From the NCBI GenBank assembly GCA_030765065.1, contig CM060990.1, positions 665,210,618 through 665,274,617 of the forward strand: a stretch of 64,000 bases of DNA, read 5' to 3'. Made by a program: the position numbers and the translations under genes. Below the pieces are notes generated by a model. That model had not been told where the DNA came from, ran no database searches, and saw only the letters and a list, made by a program, of their open reading frames with translations. Each line of letters starts with the position of its first letter. The stretch's first letter is position 1. The DNA is from Deroplatys truncata (lineage: Eukaryota > Arthropoda > Insecta > Mantodea > Mantidae). This document shows, piece after piece, positions 32,623-43,840 of the stretch.

Positions 32623-33465
32623 ATTTTTACCTTCTCTGCCACGTACCTAGTAGAGAGAGAAGATATTGCATTGCATGCAAAGGTTCAATACAGAGATTTT
32701 ACCAGAAATGCATGTTTTGAGACCCCCTGAATCCAAAAAACGCATTTTTAGAAGAAGGTCCGCGGGTGTGCTTCTGTGAACAGGATAACTCAAGAACGAA
32801 AAAGCGGATAAATGAATAAACCTAAATACAAATCTTGGTATTTAGAAATAGGTTCAATACCTTCCAAAGTTGTGACACGAAGATTTTTAAGAAAATCTCC
32901 CCACTCCAAACTACCCTATACATGGAACATTTTCCGAAATTTTTTATTTTCTAAAAAAAGACAACGATTTTGATTAAAATACCATATATGAAATATATTT
33001 ATTTGACAGATAACACCTATCTCTTGAATTTTCTGGGAATAGCATGTGAAGTCCTGTTCATTCTGAAGGAATTTTGTATAATATTGTATTACTGGTAAAC
33101 GTTAAGCAACAGACGAAAACGTACTATACAAAAAAATGCAGATCTCTTTAAACATACAATTTATACCAAATAACTGTTTTCTGACATCAGCCATTTCCGA
33201 GATATTCGTTATTAATGGTTTGAATTGCTCAATACTTAGCCATTCTTTTAAGTTCTGTCGATTTTCAGCTTTTTCTTGTGGTTGTATGGAATTTAAGGCC
33301 AGCGTATAACGTTCAGTTCTAAAACATTTGATTATCGCTATTTCCTTTGTATCTATAACGAAATGTGTAATGCAGCTATTTCTGGAAAGGTTTAACTCTG
33401 TTAAAATGAAGTAGGTAGGAAAGTGAATATTTGTAGGAACAATTTGTATATAGATCTTTATTAAG
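32623..33465 (-). mobile_element. Family H element, copy 4
   Basis: Begins TTTTTACCTTCTCTGCCACG, then GAGATTTTACCAGAAATGCA, CAGGATAACTCAAGAACG, ACCCTATACATGGAACATTT, GATTAAAATACCATATATG, AACGTTAAGCAACAGACG, ACGAAATGTGTAATG. The TCTGATG end is missing; the copy fades at about 33465. Confidence 0.8.
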
Positions 33466-34745
33466 GCAGTGTATTCGAAACTATATCTGTTTTGGCGAGT
33501 TTGAATGTTTCCCTCTAATACCGCGATTAAAGTTCATTCCTCCTTGTATGTGAAAGGGGATATACCACACACATATACATATAGACATATAAATCCATAT
33601 CACACAAGAATTGTACATAACAATGTAATTCAACAAGAAAGATGTTAGAATATTTATGAGCTAAGAGATGTACAAAGCAGATTGTAACTTAGATATGTAA
33701 GGGACGGACGAGCTAGCTAATTCCAGGTAAAACTATTTCTAGGTAGAAGTACACCTCCTTTCACCAAGCTAATGAGCACGGAACTTGAAGGAATAACGAG
33801 AAATAGAAAGAGACAGAGGTACTGAATTTGCTTCCGCACGCGTCACTGGGACGAGTGTGTGAAAAGTTTTGGAGCAGAATGTTTTCATACATAATGAGGT
33901 AACGCGGTCTGAGGAACAGTTAGAAATGTTACATGTTAAGGCGTTACATGGTGAGCGTTACTAGGTTTAGGTATAAAAGGGGGAAGCAGCTCCAGATTTT
34001 CAGTCTCTGATAGAATCTCTTCGACACTCATTTAGGCTTCTAATTTATTATTATGTTGGGAATTGTTAAAGATGGAAAAAGCTAGCCGCCCATAAGTTTT
34101 TTATTGATAATAAATCACATTTTAAGGGAAATGCAGCGTATTCTAATTTGCCTCACCTACAAAAACAGTGAGATCAGTGAAATTAGTTAGGAATTGAGAC
34201 ACCAGCCGCTGAGCAGAGGTAGCCGGAGACCCGAACATTGTAGCAGAGGGCATTAATCAAGGCCATCAACATTTTCCCGCTATAAAAGACGCCCAGCGTT
34301 TTCCCACTACATATTCTAACGCTTATTCGTTAATACATAGCCCACTTTTGTTGTTGTCAGTTGTAAATTTTGTATATCATTGTGAAGACTTTCGACATTT
34401 GGAATGGCTGTGAACTTAAGTGAGCTGAGAGGGTTCTGAGAGGGAACTTGCGAGAGAAATTGAACGACAAACCCAATAGAGTCTTTGATGTTAATTGAAA
34501 GTGATTTTAGAGCTACTCGCCTTTCGGTAGAACACTTTCAACTTGAGCTTCCTCGCAGTGGACAGCCTCCCTGGCATGTTGTTTTTGTGCTCTTTTCGTG
34601 AGGGTTAAAGTGTGTTGCGTTAACAGCGAAATGAAATATTCCGTTGGTCGAGGATATTTCTAAAACCAAACCTTCTATCACGGATTACCATAGCTGCTAA
34701 AATCCTCAACCTCAGACATTATAGTAGGCAAATGTTTTAAAAAAA
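33466..34745. repeat. Unassigned insert between two H copies, LTR-like
   Basis: About 1.28 kb separating H copy 4 and H copy 5, unlike the rest of the window. It contains a strong core promoter at 33972-34005, a second TATAAAAG at about 34281 and an AATAAATC at about 34111. Promoter followed by a polyadenylation signal is the order expected in an LTR (candidate from TGTTAGAATATTT near 33645 to CTACAAAAACA near 34166), but no flanking duplication was found. Confidence 0.45.
33972..34005 (+). promoter_or_regulatory. TATA box plus initiator
   Basis: TATAAAAGGGGG at 33972-33983 is a near-ideal TATA box, and TCAGTC at 34000-34005 is an arthropod-type initiator 28 bp downstream. The spacing matches a functional core promoter. 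No open frame follows, so it most likely belongs to a retroelement LTR. Confidence 0.6.
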
Positions 34746-35688
34746 TCTGATGTGTTACACTCGCATGACTTTCTCTATTCTTGTACAAACTATTTTTACA
34801 AAATCTTATTCTCCATCTATTTCATATTAATCGAGATAGACATTTGCAGAAACGATCTTTTGACATGCAAAGAGAATTACATTTTACACATAGCGACCAG
34901 TTCTAAAAATATTTGACTATCGCTTAAGGCGTACTATGTTCCCCTTGTTTTGTAATTGCAACGGCAATATAGAAATACAGTAGCCTTTAAGCATAGACAT
35001 ATCTCTTAATAGCTGGTTGCTATGCGCAGCTCCATTCTCTTTGCCACAGATTAATACTCTTTGCATATCCAAGACAAAAAAAATGAATAACGAATTCCCA
35101 TTTGAGAAAATAAGTATTGAAAAATTTAAGGGAATACAAGCAATATCTCGAAAATGGTTTACTCAAAAAAAAATGTATATGACATAAATTGTGTATTTTA
35201 AAGCGATCTACATTTTTTGTGTAGTAAAATTTTGTCTCTCTCTTATGGTTTACCAGTTATGCAAAAGTCGTTCACAATGAAGAATACTTTTGGAGACATT
35301 CATAGAGAATTCAAGATATACATTTTTTTTGTCATGAAAATATCTTAAACACATAGTATTTTAATCAAAATCGTTAGCCATTTTTGAGAAGATTAAAATT
35401 TTCGAAAAATGTTCCATGTAAAGGGTAATCTGGGGTGGGGGGATTTTCTTTAAAACCTTCGTGTCGCATCTCTGGAAGATACTAAACCTAAATACCAAGT
35501 TTGGTGTTTATCCGACTTTTCGTTTCTGGGTTATGCTGTTCAGACACACACACGGACATGTTTCCAAAAATGCTTTTCTTGGATTCAGGGGTCTCAAAAC
35601 ATGTACTTCCGGTGAAATCTCGGTATCGAATTTTTGGGTGGAATACAATACTTCCCCTACTTACTATACATAGTAGAGAAAGTAAAAA
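34746..35688 (+). mobile_element. Family H element, copy 5 (both ends present)
   Basis: Begins TCTGATGTGTTACACTCGC and ends with TACTATACATAGTAGAGAAAG. The subterminal inverted repeat is ACTTTCTCTA at 34768-34777 and TAGAGAAAGT at 35674-35683. A short palindrome (TACTATACATAGTA) lies just inside the right end. The body is non-coding: AATTGTGTATTTTAAAGCG, GGTTTACCAGTTATG, TTTTAATCAAAATCGTTAGC, CATGTAAAGGGTAATC, TTTCTGGGTTATGCTGTTC. There is no flanking duplication. Confidence 0.82.
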
Positions 35689-35917
35689 TTGTCTTCCCTT
35701 TCACTCAAAAAAAAAGCCTGGCGAATATAATAATATAATTAATTACCTCAAAAATGAATCTAAATATAATTTGAATCAGCCGCACCTGAGTTTTCAGATC
35801 AGTGTATTCTGAAGATTAAATTCTTATTTTAAAACATTCATCCATTAGCCAAAATTACTTTTTCTGCAACTTCCTGAATATACGAGGTGAAAAGTTATGT
35901 TAAAAGTGTTGGTGATA

Positions 35918-36080
35918 CAACCAGGTGCAAAAAGAAGTGCCGATATGAGGAACCGCGGTTTAAGTTGGCAATCAATAATTAACACGCCTCTGCCGCGCCT
36001 CCCATCCCTCATTCAGTTACGGAGGTTAATGCTTGAATGCCGAACCAATAAGAGCCGGACTCATTCAGGGGCTCGTATGG
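35918..36080 (-). mobile_element. TIR element family I, copy 3 (truncated)
   Basis: Reverse-orientation fragment: left end CAACCAGGTGCAAAAAG after TA (35916-35917), then TGCCGATATGAGGAACCG, ACACGCCTCTGCCGCGCC, GAACCAATAAGAGCCGG, stopping near GGCTCGTATGGAC. Confidence 0.78.
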
Positions 36081-36488
36081 ACACTCGTATATTGTTTGTA
36101 AGTAATTAATACGCATTCTTTCTCAGGTGCGCTAAAGAGAACTACACAAGTATTAGTTTTAGTTTATTCTGACCGCCTTAACATCTTATTTGGTTTCACT
36201 TATTTATAACATTCTTACAATCCTACGGTTAAAGTGGTAAAAAGTTGGGAGGGAGTTGTTATGATGTATGATTCCAACAGTTTGTTACCTTGTGATTGGT
36301 ATACCACTCATCTACCTTGAACCTTGAAATGCAGGGCTTTTAAATTCCAGTGTTGATTTATACTAGGCCAACTCTGTTACCACATCTGTTTAAGAATTAA
36401 CACAATTTTGCGTCTTCATTAGTTGTTTTATCAAATGGTACAATTTATGAAAAACAGACGAGGTGTTATTCACGCTGGATTAAGTATG
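36081..36488. other. Non-coding stretch, nothing recognised
   Basis: Nothing seen beyond AT-rich spacer. Confidence 0.35.
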
Positions 36489-36498
36489 CATTTATAAC

Positions 36499-37037
36499 CT
36501 TTAGTGTGCACTGAACCTAGGCAGGTGGCACCGCGGTAACGCGTGCCACTCGCATTCAGGAGGTCCCGGGTTCCATCCCCAGCGACCGCCCTTTTTGACC
36601 CATGGGGTTTCGTGGTTTCCCCGGGGTGTCAGGCGAATACTGAGGTAGCTCATCTCCACTACGACTCTCCCCCCACTTCCTGTACCCATTATCTTCTTTG
36701 TCATCTGTTTCTAGGATTGCAGGATCAGGTGACGGTGTTCGTCGGGTAGCGGTTGTACGGCGGGTGTGTCAGTTTCATCCTGACGTCTCGGTTGCAGCCC
36801 GCTTCTGAATGCTTTCGGTCAGGAGGCTCAATAGAGTTCAATGTGTAGGTTCCGTTGGAGGTGCTTAATCTGGTATCATTGCGGAACCCGCCTGTGCTTC
36901 CGGATCTGGTGCCCTTCTGGTCTCTCCCCTCATCCCTCTCTCCATCCTGGGGGTCACGGTAGAAGCGAAGGGCGGCTGGCCCGGTTTCGAGTCCCTCATC
37001 TCTTCGTCCGTACCTATAGTGTAAGCTGATTGTGCAA
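36499..37037 (+). mobile_element. SINE family D, flanked by 10-bp duplication
   Basis: The tRNA-like head holds GGCACCGCGGTAACGCG (A-box region) and GGGTTCCATCCCC (B box), followed by a GTGGTTTCCCCGGGGTG body. The 10-bp direct repeat CATTTATAAC occurs at 36489-36498 and 37038-37047, giving a 539-bp insertion, long for a SINE; the downstream half (CTGGTGCCCTTCTGGTC) may be part of it or an older neighbour. Open frames in it are incidental. Confidence 0.72.
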
Positions 37038-37051
37038 CATTTATAACATTT

Positions 37052-37814
37052 CTTTTTACCTTCTCTACTATGTATACTAAGAGGGGAAGTATTGCATTCC
37101 ACCTAAAAATTCGATACCGGGATATCAGTGAAAATACATGTTTTGAGGTGCCCTGAATTCAAATAAAGTATTTTTTGGAAACATGTCCCTGCGGGTGTCT
37201 GTCTGCCTGTTAACAGCATAACTCAAAATCGAAAAGATTTGAGTTTAGTAATATTTTTCGAAAATTTTGATTTTCCCAAAAATGGATGTAACGACTTTGC
37301 TTAAAGTATTATGTTTAAGATATTTTCATACCAAATGAAATGTATATCTTGAATTTTCTAGGAATGTCCCCAAAAGTCCTCTTCATTCTGAACAACTTTC
37401 GTATAAGTGGTAAACCGTAAGAGATAGTCAAAATTATACTATACAAAAATGTAGATCTCGTTAAAACACACAATTTATGTTATATACATTTTTTTTATTT
37501 GTCGAGTGACCATTTCAAAGATATTCCGTTTTATTTGTTTAAATTTTCCAATATTTATACTTTTTCTCAAATGGAAATTCGTTATTTGGATTTACTTTTT
37601 TTTACTTATTTTTTTTAATGTCTTGGGCATGCAAAGAGTATGGAATGCTCCACATAGCAACCAGTTATTAAAAGATTTGACTATCACTTAAAACGTATAT
37701 ATCCCCCTTGTTTCTGCAAATGTTTATTTCGATTAATATGAAGTAGATGGAGAATAGGCGTTTGTAAAAATAGTATGTATAAGAGTAGACAGTCATGTGA
37801 GTGCAACACATCAA
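37052..37814 (-). mobile_element. Family H element, copy 6
   Basis: Starts CTTTTTACCTTCTCTACTATG, with AGGGGAAGTATTGCATTCC and AATTCGATACCGGGATATC, and runs to GAGTAGACAGTCATGTGAGTG then CAACACATCA. Body as in other copies. Both ends are recognisable, so it is close to full length (about 760 bp). Confidence 0.8.
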
Positions 37815-39159
37815 TTTTTTTCCACTGGTTTTTACATTGGATTCATGTGAAATTACTTTCACACATTTGGAGACCTCAGAGGTGGAATTGAATCTGCCTT
37901 CAGTAGCAGGAAGTACAGTTTTGGGATTTTCACTCTAGACCTGTCTTTACTCCTATAAATTGTTTTTCATTGATTATGGTGCATTTTTCATCTAAATACG
38001 TAAATGAACTGAAAATGGAATACTTATGATCTAAATATTCTGCTGCTCTATTTTCAAAATAAATATTATTTAACAGCTTTTATGGCATTGAGCTAGTAGG
38101 ATAAAGTTTAATGTTTAATTTCTCCAAGGTTGACTGCACCTGCTTGCTTTACATTAATTTTAATTATTGTGCTACACGCTATTTTGACTTAGAAATGCCA
38201 TAACTGTTTTGAAACTGGGGAAACTACGGCAGAGGAAAATTCCTGATAAAATGAATGTGAAATCCATGATATCAAAAATAAATGATTATAAATTTGTTTA
38301 TGCTATTTCTGTCTACTACTGATGGCCAGTAGAGTGCATAGCTTTTAGGACACAATGAATGTAATGCTATTTTTGCCAAATGCGCGGATCAGAATTTCCC
38401 ATTTTCTATTAAGGTTTGTGATCGTTCGTGTGAAATAAATTCACATATTTAGTTCAATAAAATGTTTATCCAAATGAGGATTATGGTTTTATGCAATCAT
38501 TCTAGTACTGAAATGTTGCAAAATATAATTCATTCTGAACCTATGGATTAAAAATAATCAAATTCGTACCAACTAAAGGTAGGAAACACTAACGTAACGC
38601 TTACGAGAGTGGAATCGTTCCAGAAAGGAACCATAAGTCAAATTATACACTTCCAAATTATAGTTACTTTGCACTAACACGATCTTTGGAGTATTTTTAT
38701 TGCTGGTTCCAAATGTAACATTTTTATCATAGGGATTATTTGTGTTACAATTGTTAAGTATGCATATGATGTTAGACCCTAGAACCGTCCCTGACTCCGA
38801 GTAGGGTAACGTTCACTAAGGCCTTCCCCCAATCAGATTTATTTACGCTATTGAATTCTTGTAATATGTGTGCGAAAGGTAATTACCCGATAGGCTGTTT
38901 TGGAACACATAATTACTAGCAACTTGGAAATTCATGGATGATGGTTACTATAATGATGATGGACGTACATCCTTTTAAACGAATTAGGTGAATAGTAATT
39001 GTAGTAAGTATATAGCTGTATAGTTTGTATTAACAGTACATTATGAATGCGTGCTTGCACGGTGGGACTGAAGGGAGGGGAGTATCATCTTCCGTTGCGG
39101 GAACGTAAAATCACGACTTAATGCGAAAGAGCCCGAGTCAGGCAAATAAGTAAGTGGAC
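37815..39159. other. Long non-coding stretch, nothing recognised
   Basis: About 1.3 kb of AT-rich DNA without gene, repeat copy or motif I can support; one of the larger unexplained blocks. Confidence 0.4.
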
Positions 39160-39162
39160 TAA

Positions 39163-39752
39163 GGCTAGGACTCCACTGGCAGTAATTTACTTCTTTAATC
39201 AGCATTACTGTACATGTTTTCTGCAGTAAAACCGGATGGCTACATTTACTGCTTTTTAAAACCAGTTTTATGACTTGAGATCCCCGCTCCACTGCGGTAT
39301 CAGGCAGTGTAGGACAACGTGAAGTGGGTGTGCACTGCACTACGATTATCAGTTTTTATTGATGATTTATATCGCACTATAAAAATAATGGCATTTCTAT
39401 TCTTCAAATTTTTGTTCTAGGATTATAGAGAACTGTATATTTCTCAAATTCAGTTACTATTAATTCACTATCAAGCTCCGCTGATTGAAACACAGTTGAA
39501 AGACGCAGTACTTGGTGTTCAAGACGGTCGCAGTGAACTAGTGGAGCCAGGGCAGAGGCAGTAAGTTACTGCAAGAAAATGGAATCCTGCTTATTCTCGG
39601 CAGTACGACCTTGAACCTGCCGTTGGTATTCGTACATTAGCAGTAAACTACTGTCTACGTAACCTCAACCAGAAAAAAAAGGTGTTTCTAATTTTTAGGC
39701 AGTACAATACTGCTCATAAATTCAGTAAATTACTGCCAGTGGAGCCCTAGCC
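39163..39752. mobile_element. PIF/Harbinger-like element with TAA duplication
   Basis: 590 bp between inverted ends: GGCTAGGACTCCACTGGCAG at the left and CTGCCAGTGGAGCCCTAGCC at the right, with the match extending inward (TAATTTACT / AGTAAATTA). Flanked by TAA (39160-39162, 39753-39755), a TWA-type duplication. CAGTA-rich interior, no transposase frame. Different family from the element at 7417-8221. Confidence 0.85.
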
Positions 39753-40079
39753 TAAGAATAGGTATGTTGCTGTTACGGTTATGCGTATTTATGGACGTAT
39801 TTGAATGTTAATTTGGAGCGTTTATTTATTACGTAACATAATTTTGGAACTGTTATTGAAAAATCTGACATGTTACATTCGCATGACTTTTCTGCCTACT
39901 TTCGTTTACTTTGTTATATTCTACAAAATTATTCTTATAAAATCTTATTTTTCTACGTACTTCATGTTAATCGATATGAACCTTTCTGAAATAGCTTCAT
40001 TACACATTTCGTTGAAGGTAGGAGGGGGATAGAGGAAACCAAATCGCTAAGTCAGATATTTAAAAACCGGGTCAGTATA

Positions 40080-41323
40080 CACTATGTGATCAAAAGTATC
40101 CGGACACCCCACAAACATACGTTCTTCATCTTAGGTGCATTGTGCTGCCACCTACTACCTGGTACTCATCATCCGCGACCTCAGTAGTCATTAGACATCG
40201 TGAAACAGCAGAATGGGACGCTCCGTGGAACTCACTGACTCCGAACGTTGTCAGGTGATTGGGTGTCACTTGTGTCAGAAGTCTGTACGCGAGATTTCCA
40301 CACTCCTAAACATTCCTAGGTCCACTGTTTCTGATGTGATAGTGAAGTGGAAACGTAAAGCGACATGTACAACACAAAAGCGTATAGGCCGACCTCGTCT
40401 GTTAACTGACAGAGACCGCCGACATTTGAAAAGGGTCGTAAAGAGGAATAGGCAGACATCTATCCAGATCATCACACATGAATTCCAAACTGCATCAGAA
40501 TCCACTCCAAGTACTATGACAGTTAGGCGTGAGGTGAGAAACCTTGTTCCATTGTCGAGCGGCTGCTCATAAGCCACACATCACGCAGGAAAATGCCAAA
40601 CAACACCTCGCTTGCTGTAAAGAGCGTCAACATTACAGGATTGAACAGTGGCAAAACGTTGTTTGGAGTGACGAATCACGGTACATAATGTGGCGATACG
40701 ATGGCAGGGTGTGGGTATGACGAATGCCCGGTGAACGTTATCTGCCAGCATGTGTAGTGCCAACAGTGAAATTCGGAGGTGGTGGTGTTATGGTGTGGTC
40801 GTGTTATCCTGGAGGGGGCTTGCACCCCTTGTTGTTTTGCGTGGCACGATCACAGCGCAAACCTACATTTATGTTTTAAGCACCTTCTTGTTTCCCACTA
40901 TTGAAGAGCAATTCGGCGATGACGATTGCATCTTTCAACACGATCGAGCACCTGTTTATACTGCGCGGGCTGTGGCGGAATGGTTACACGACAATAACAA
41001 TCCCGTAATCGACTGGCCTTCACAGAGTCCTGACTTGAATCCTATACAACACCTTTGGGATGTTTTGGAAGGCCGACTTCGTGCCAGGCCTCGCCGACCT
41101 ACATCGATACCTCTCCTCAGTTCTGCACTCCGTGAAGAATGGGCTGCCATTCCCCAAGAAACCTTCCAGTACCTGATTGAAAGTATGCCTGTGAGAGTGA
41201 ACGCTGTCATCAAGGCTAGGGATGGACCAACACCATATTGACTTCCAGCATTACCGATGGAGGGCGCCACGAACTTATACGTCATTTTCAGCCAGGTGTC
41301 CGGATACTTTTGATCACGTAGTG
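40080..41323 (+). mobile_element. Tc1-like transposon, copy 2, both ends present
   Basis: 1244 bp with 29-bp terminal inverted repeats (40080-40108 and 41295-41323, one difference, starting CACTATGTGATC / CACTACGTGATC) and TA duplicates (40078-40079, 41324-41325). It sits inside family H copy 7. Complete structure but dead gene. Confidence 0.95.
40213..41241 (+). pseudogene. Tc1 transposase, inactivated (frameshifts, stop, Glu to Gln)
   Basis: Same protein as the intact gene at 1547-2578. Intact through REVRNL, then a 2-bp deletion near 40545 changes frame; a TGA replaces the Trp of [10 protein letters not shown] near 40719; a 1-bp deletion near 40805 returns the original frame ([10 protein letters not shown]), and the rest is open to GPTPY. 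The second catalytic Asp is kept ([11 protein letters not shown]), but the third catalytic residue is changed: SPDLNPIQHLWD has Gln where the intact copy has Glu. The protein would be catalytically dead even if the frame were open. Confidence 0.92.
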
Positions 41324-41862
41324 TATGCTAGGCTTGAAACGTCTTACTCCTTCCATAACGATAAGAGAAACGACTGAATAAAGACAGCACTTGAAAATAT
41401 GACAAAAGCATCGAAAAATTCAAACCATTAACAACGCTATCTCGGAAATGGCTCGTGTTACAAAAAGTTTATTTAAAACAAATTTGTGCAGGTTGGTTTT
41501 GTCTATCTCTTAGCAGTTTACCAGTTATACAAAATTCCTTCAGAATAAAGAGGACCTCGCAGGCTATTCCTACGATAGCATTTTGTCATTTAAATATCTT
41601 AAGCATAGGGTTTTATTTTAATCAAAATCGTTAGAGCTGTTCATGAGAAAATAGAAGATTTCAAAAAATGTTCCATGTAAATTAGTTTTCGGTGGGCGTA
41701 TTTTTTTGAAAATGCTTAACACCAACATTTTGTTTTGGGTTATGCTGTTCACACACACAGAGATCTTTTTCTAAAAATTGTATTTCTGGTGAAATATTGC
41801 ATTCCTCATAAAATTCAAATCGATACTTTCTTAGTACTAGGTACGTGGTAGAGAAAGTAAAA

Positions 41863-42856
41863 CAATTTCTACCAACTCTTAGTATCAACTTGAAGAGCTG
41901 AGAGTATATGCCGATTGAAGCTATTAATCCAGAAGTATTATTTCTTGGCGGATTCTAAGATTCTCTTCTTAAGGTAGCTTTTGCGTATTGCCACACGAAG
42001 GGAATAAGACGAGAAGCGCATTTTTGAAGCTTGAAGACTTCCATGAAGAAGGCTCTAACAGGAGACGTAGCGTGATGGATTGGTTGGCGCTAGAAAGGAG
42101 CAGCTTGCAATTACAAAATTAACTTCTGTTGGTGTTCTTGCAGCCTCTAGTAGTAAACATTAAATTAAATTATGTGCTTTTCCCTGCCAGTTTAACTTTA
42201 TCGTGGTTCTTTCCAGATGACGTTCATAGCGAGCATAAATTTTATAAAGATGGAATATAATGGCCATTCTACGAAAAACAGTATCATTGAGAAGATATAT
42301 TTTGTAATTTTTGCTCTCGTTGGTTGTAAAAGGTTTATGCTTTTCTGAAACGGCAGTTTACTGACAGTTAAGTATGCGATATTTTACATCCTACAAACCC
42401 CGCCGGAGAACAGACCACCTTGAAATGACTTCAGTTGAACTCAGGAGGCTTGCCAAACATCGGTTTCGTAAAGTACGAAACAGGATTTAAACGATATGAT
42501 TTAAGAATATAACATTTCATTGATAATCCAGTTTATTTAATCCCCAAAACAAATGAATATAGCGTAAAATCTTCAGCTCACTAATACTAAACGTTTCACA
42601 TGCCTTACCCGGTCAACCGTGCTACCTCAGAGACCATTACTTACCTCGAATAATGGATACGTAGCGGATATTACAGATACATAATGCGCAGTGTAAGCAT
42701 GCAGCAGGCAAGCTTCGAAATTCGCTCTTTGGAGTGTGCGAGATTAGATCAAAAGCTTTCAGTGAAAAGGTGCATGCAGTTAATTATTTCCAATGAACAT
42801 TATGAAACTGAATCGTCCAGCACAAAGAAGGAATGTAATTGTTAGGAGTTAAATAT
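41863..42856. other. Non-coding stretch, nothing recognised
   Basis: About 1 kb with no supportable feature. Confidence 0.35.
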
Positions 42857-43840
42857 TAAGGCAGTATTTTTAACACTTAAATGACACCAGTCTAATTATA
42901 TAATATAAAAAAATAACAGCCCACCTTTAAGCAATATGCATATAATACAATATATACAGTGTATGAAACAGTCATTGTATTAAAGTTTATATTATTATAG
43001 ACATGTATAAAAATTTTATGTGGATGTATTACGTAGTTTAACAATGTAGGAGCTGTGAGAATGGAAGCAAGCTGCTTTCCGTAGCAAACACAATTACAAA
43101 GTAAAATCCGAAAGCTGCTAACAATGAGGTAACCTGGAGACAACAATAAATTAGAAAGTTTAAAAAGGCTACTAATAATTCTTGGAACAATAATAATGTA
43201 ATATTTAAAACAGTTTATAAATAGCCAATCAAAAGCTAGAAAAAGCTTAAGTTAAATAAAAGTATTCTATTGGAGTAGGCTTAGCTAATCAGAGACTTGA
43301 AATAGAGGAAATGTGCAAAATCAGGGCGGGAGACGCTACAAGATTGCCTACCCGAGCAGTTCGGTACGTGTTCAGTGTGAGACATAAAAATTCATTGCGG
43401 TGAGAATAATATAAAGTTTACATGTTAAAAAGTACAATTAACAATAATCTCTCAGCTCTATAGTAAGATATATCAGTGAAGTGTTATTAAATCGTGTGAA
43501 GGATTAATAAAAAAAGTACAATACAATTATAGTTTGTGTAAGCCTTCATTCTTTAGCCTTACAAGCTCTGCTAAGAGATACGTGCTTTACAAATTACTAC
43601 TAACGAAGCCGAGACATACCTACCTACCTACCTAAAATAAATAAAAGTTAAATTTTAAACGTGGGGCGAAGGCCCCCGGAAAAGTAAACGTGGTGCGAAG
43701 GACACCGGAAAGTTCGTACCGTACGTGGGGCGAACACTCCAAGGAACAATCCATTACGTGCCTTGTCTACAACTACTTCAAGTTTGGCTCCCATAGGTGG
43801 GAAAGCAACGACTTCAATATTATCATAGCAATATTATCCA
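42857..43840 (+). mobile_element. LTR-like repeat family F, copy 4
   Basis: Begins TAAGGCAGTATTTTTAACAC. It includes CAACAATGTAGGAGCTGTGA, CTAACAATGAGGTAACCTGG, CCAATCAAAAGCTAGAAAAA, TATTCTATTGGAGTAGGC, GAAGGATTAATAAAAAAAG and GCCTTCATTCTTTAGCC, then the leader with three GTGG-x-GCGAA modules (43660-43740) and TTGGCTCCCATAGGTGGG (43784-43801). Confidence 0.75.

Larger units (their letters stand above)
39864..41862 (+). mobile_element. Family H element, copy 7, split by Tc1
   Basis: Starts TCTGACATGTTACATTCGC and resumes beyond the Tc1 with ACCATTAACAACGCTATCTCG, CAGTTTACCAGTTATACAAA, TTTAATCAAAATCGTTAGAG, TGTTCCATGTAAATT, ending GTACGTGGTAGAGAAAGTAAA. Copy 1 near 7190 shows the uninterrupted target as CGCCATATGCTGACC. 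Confidence 0.82.

Noticed and set aside
36725-37102. 125-codon minus-strand open frame
   Set aside because: Covers a GC-rich SINE body and part of family H; no homology.
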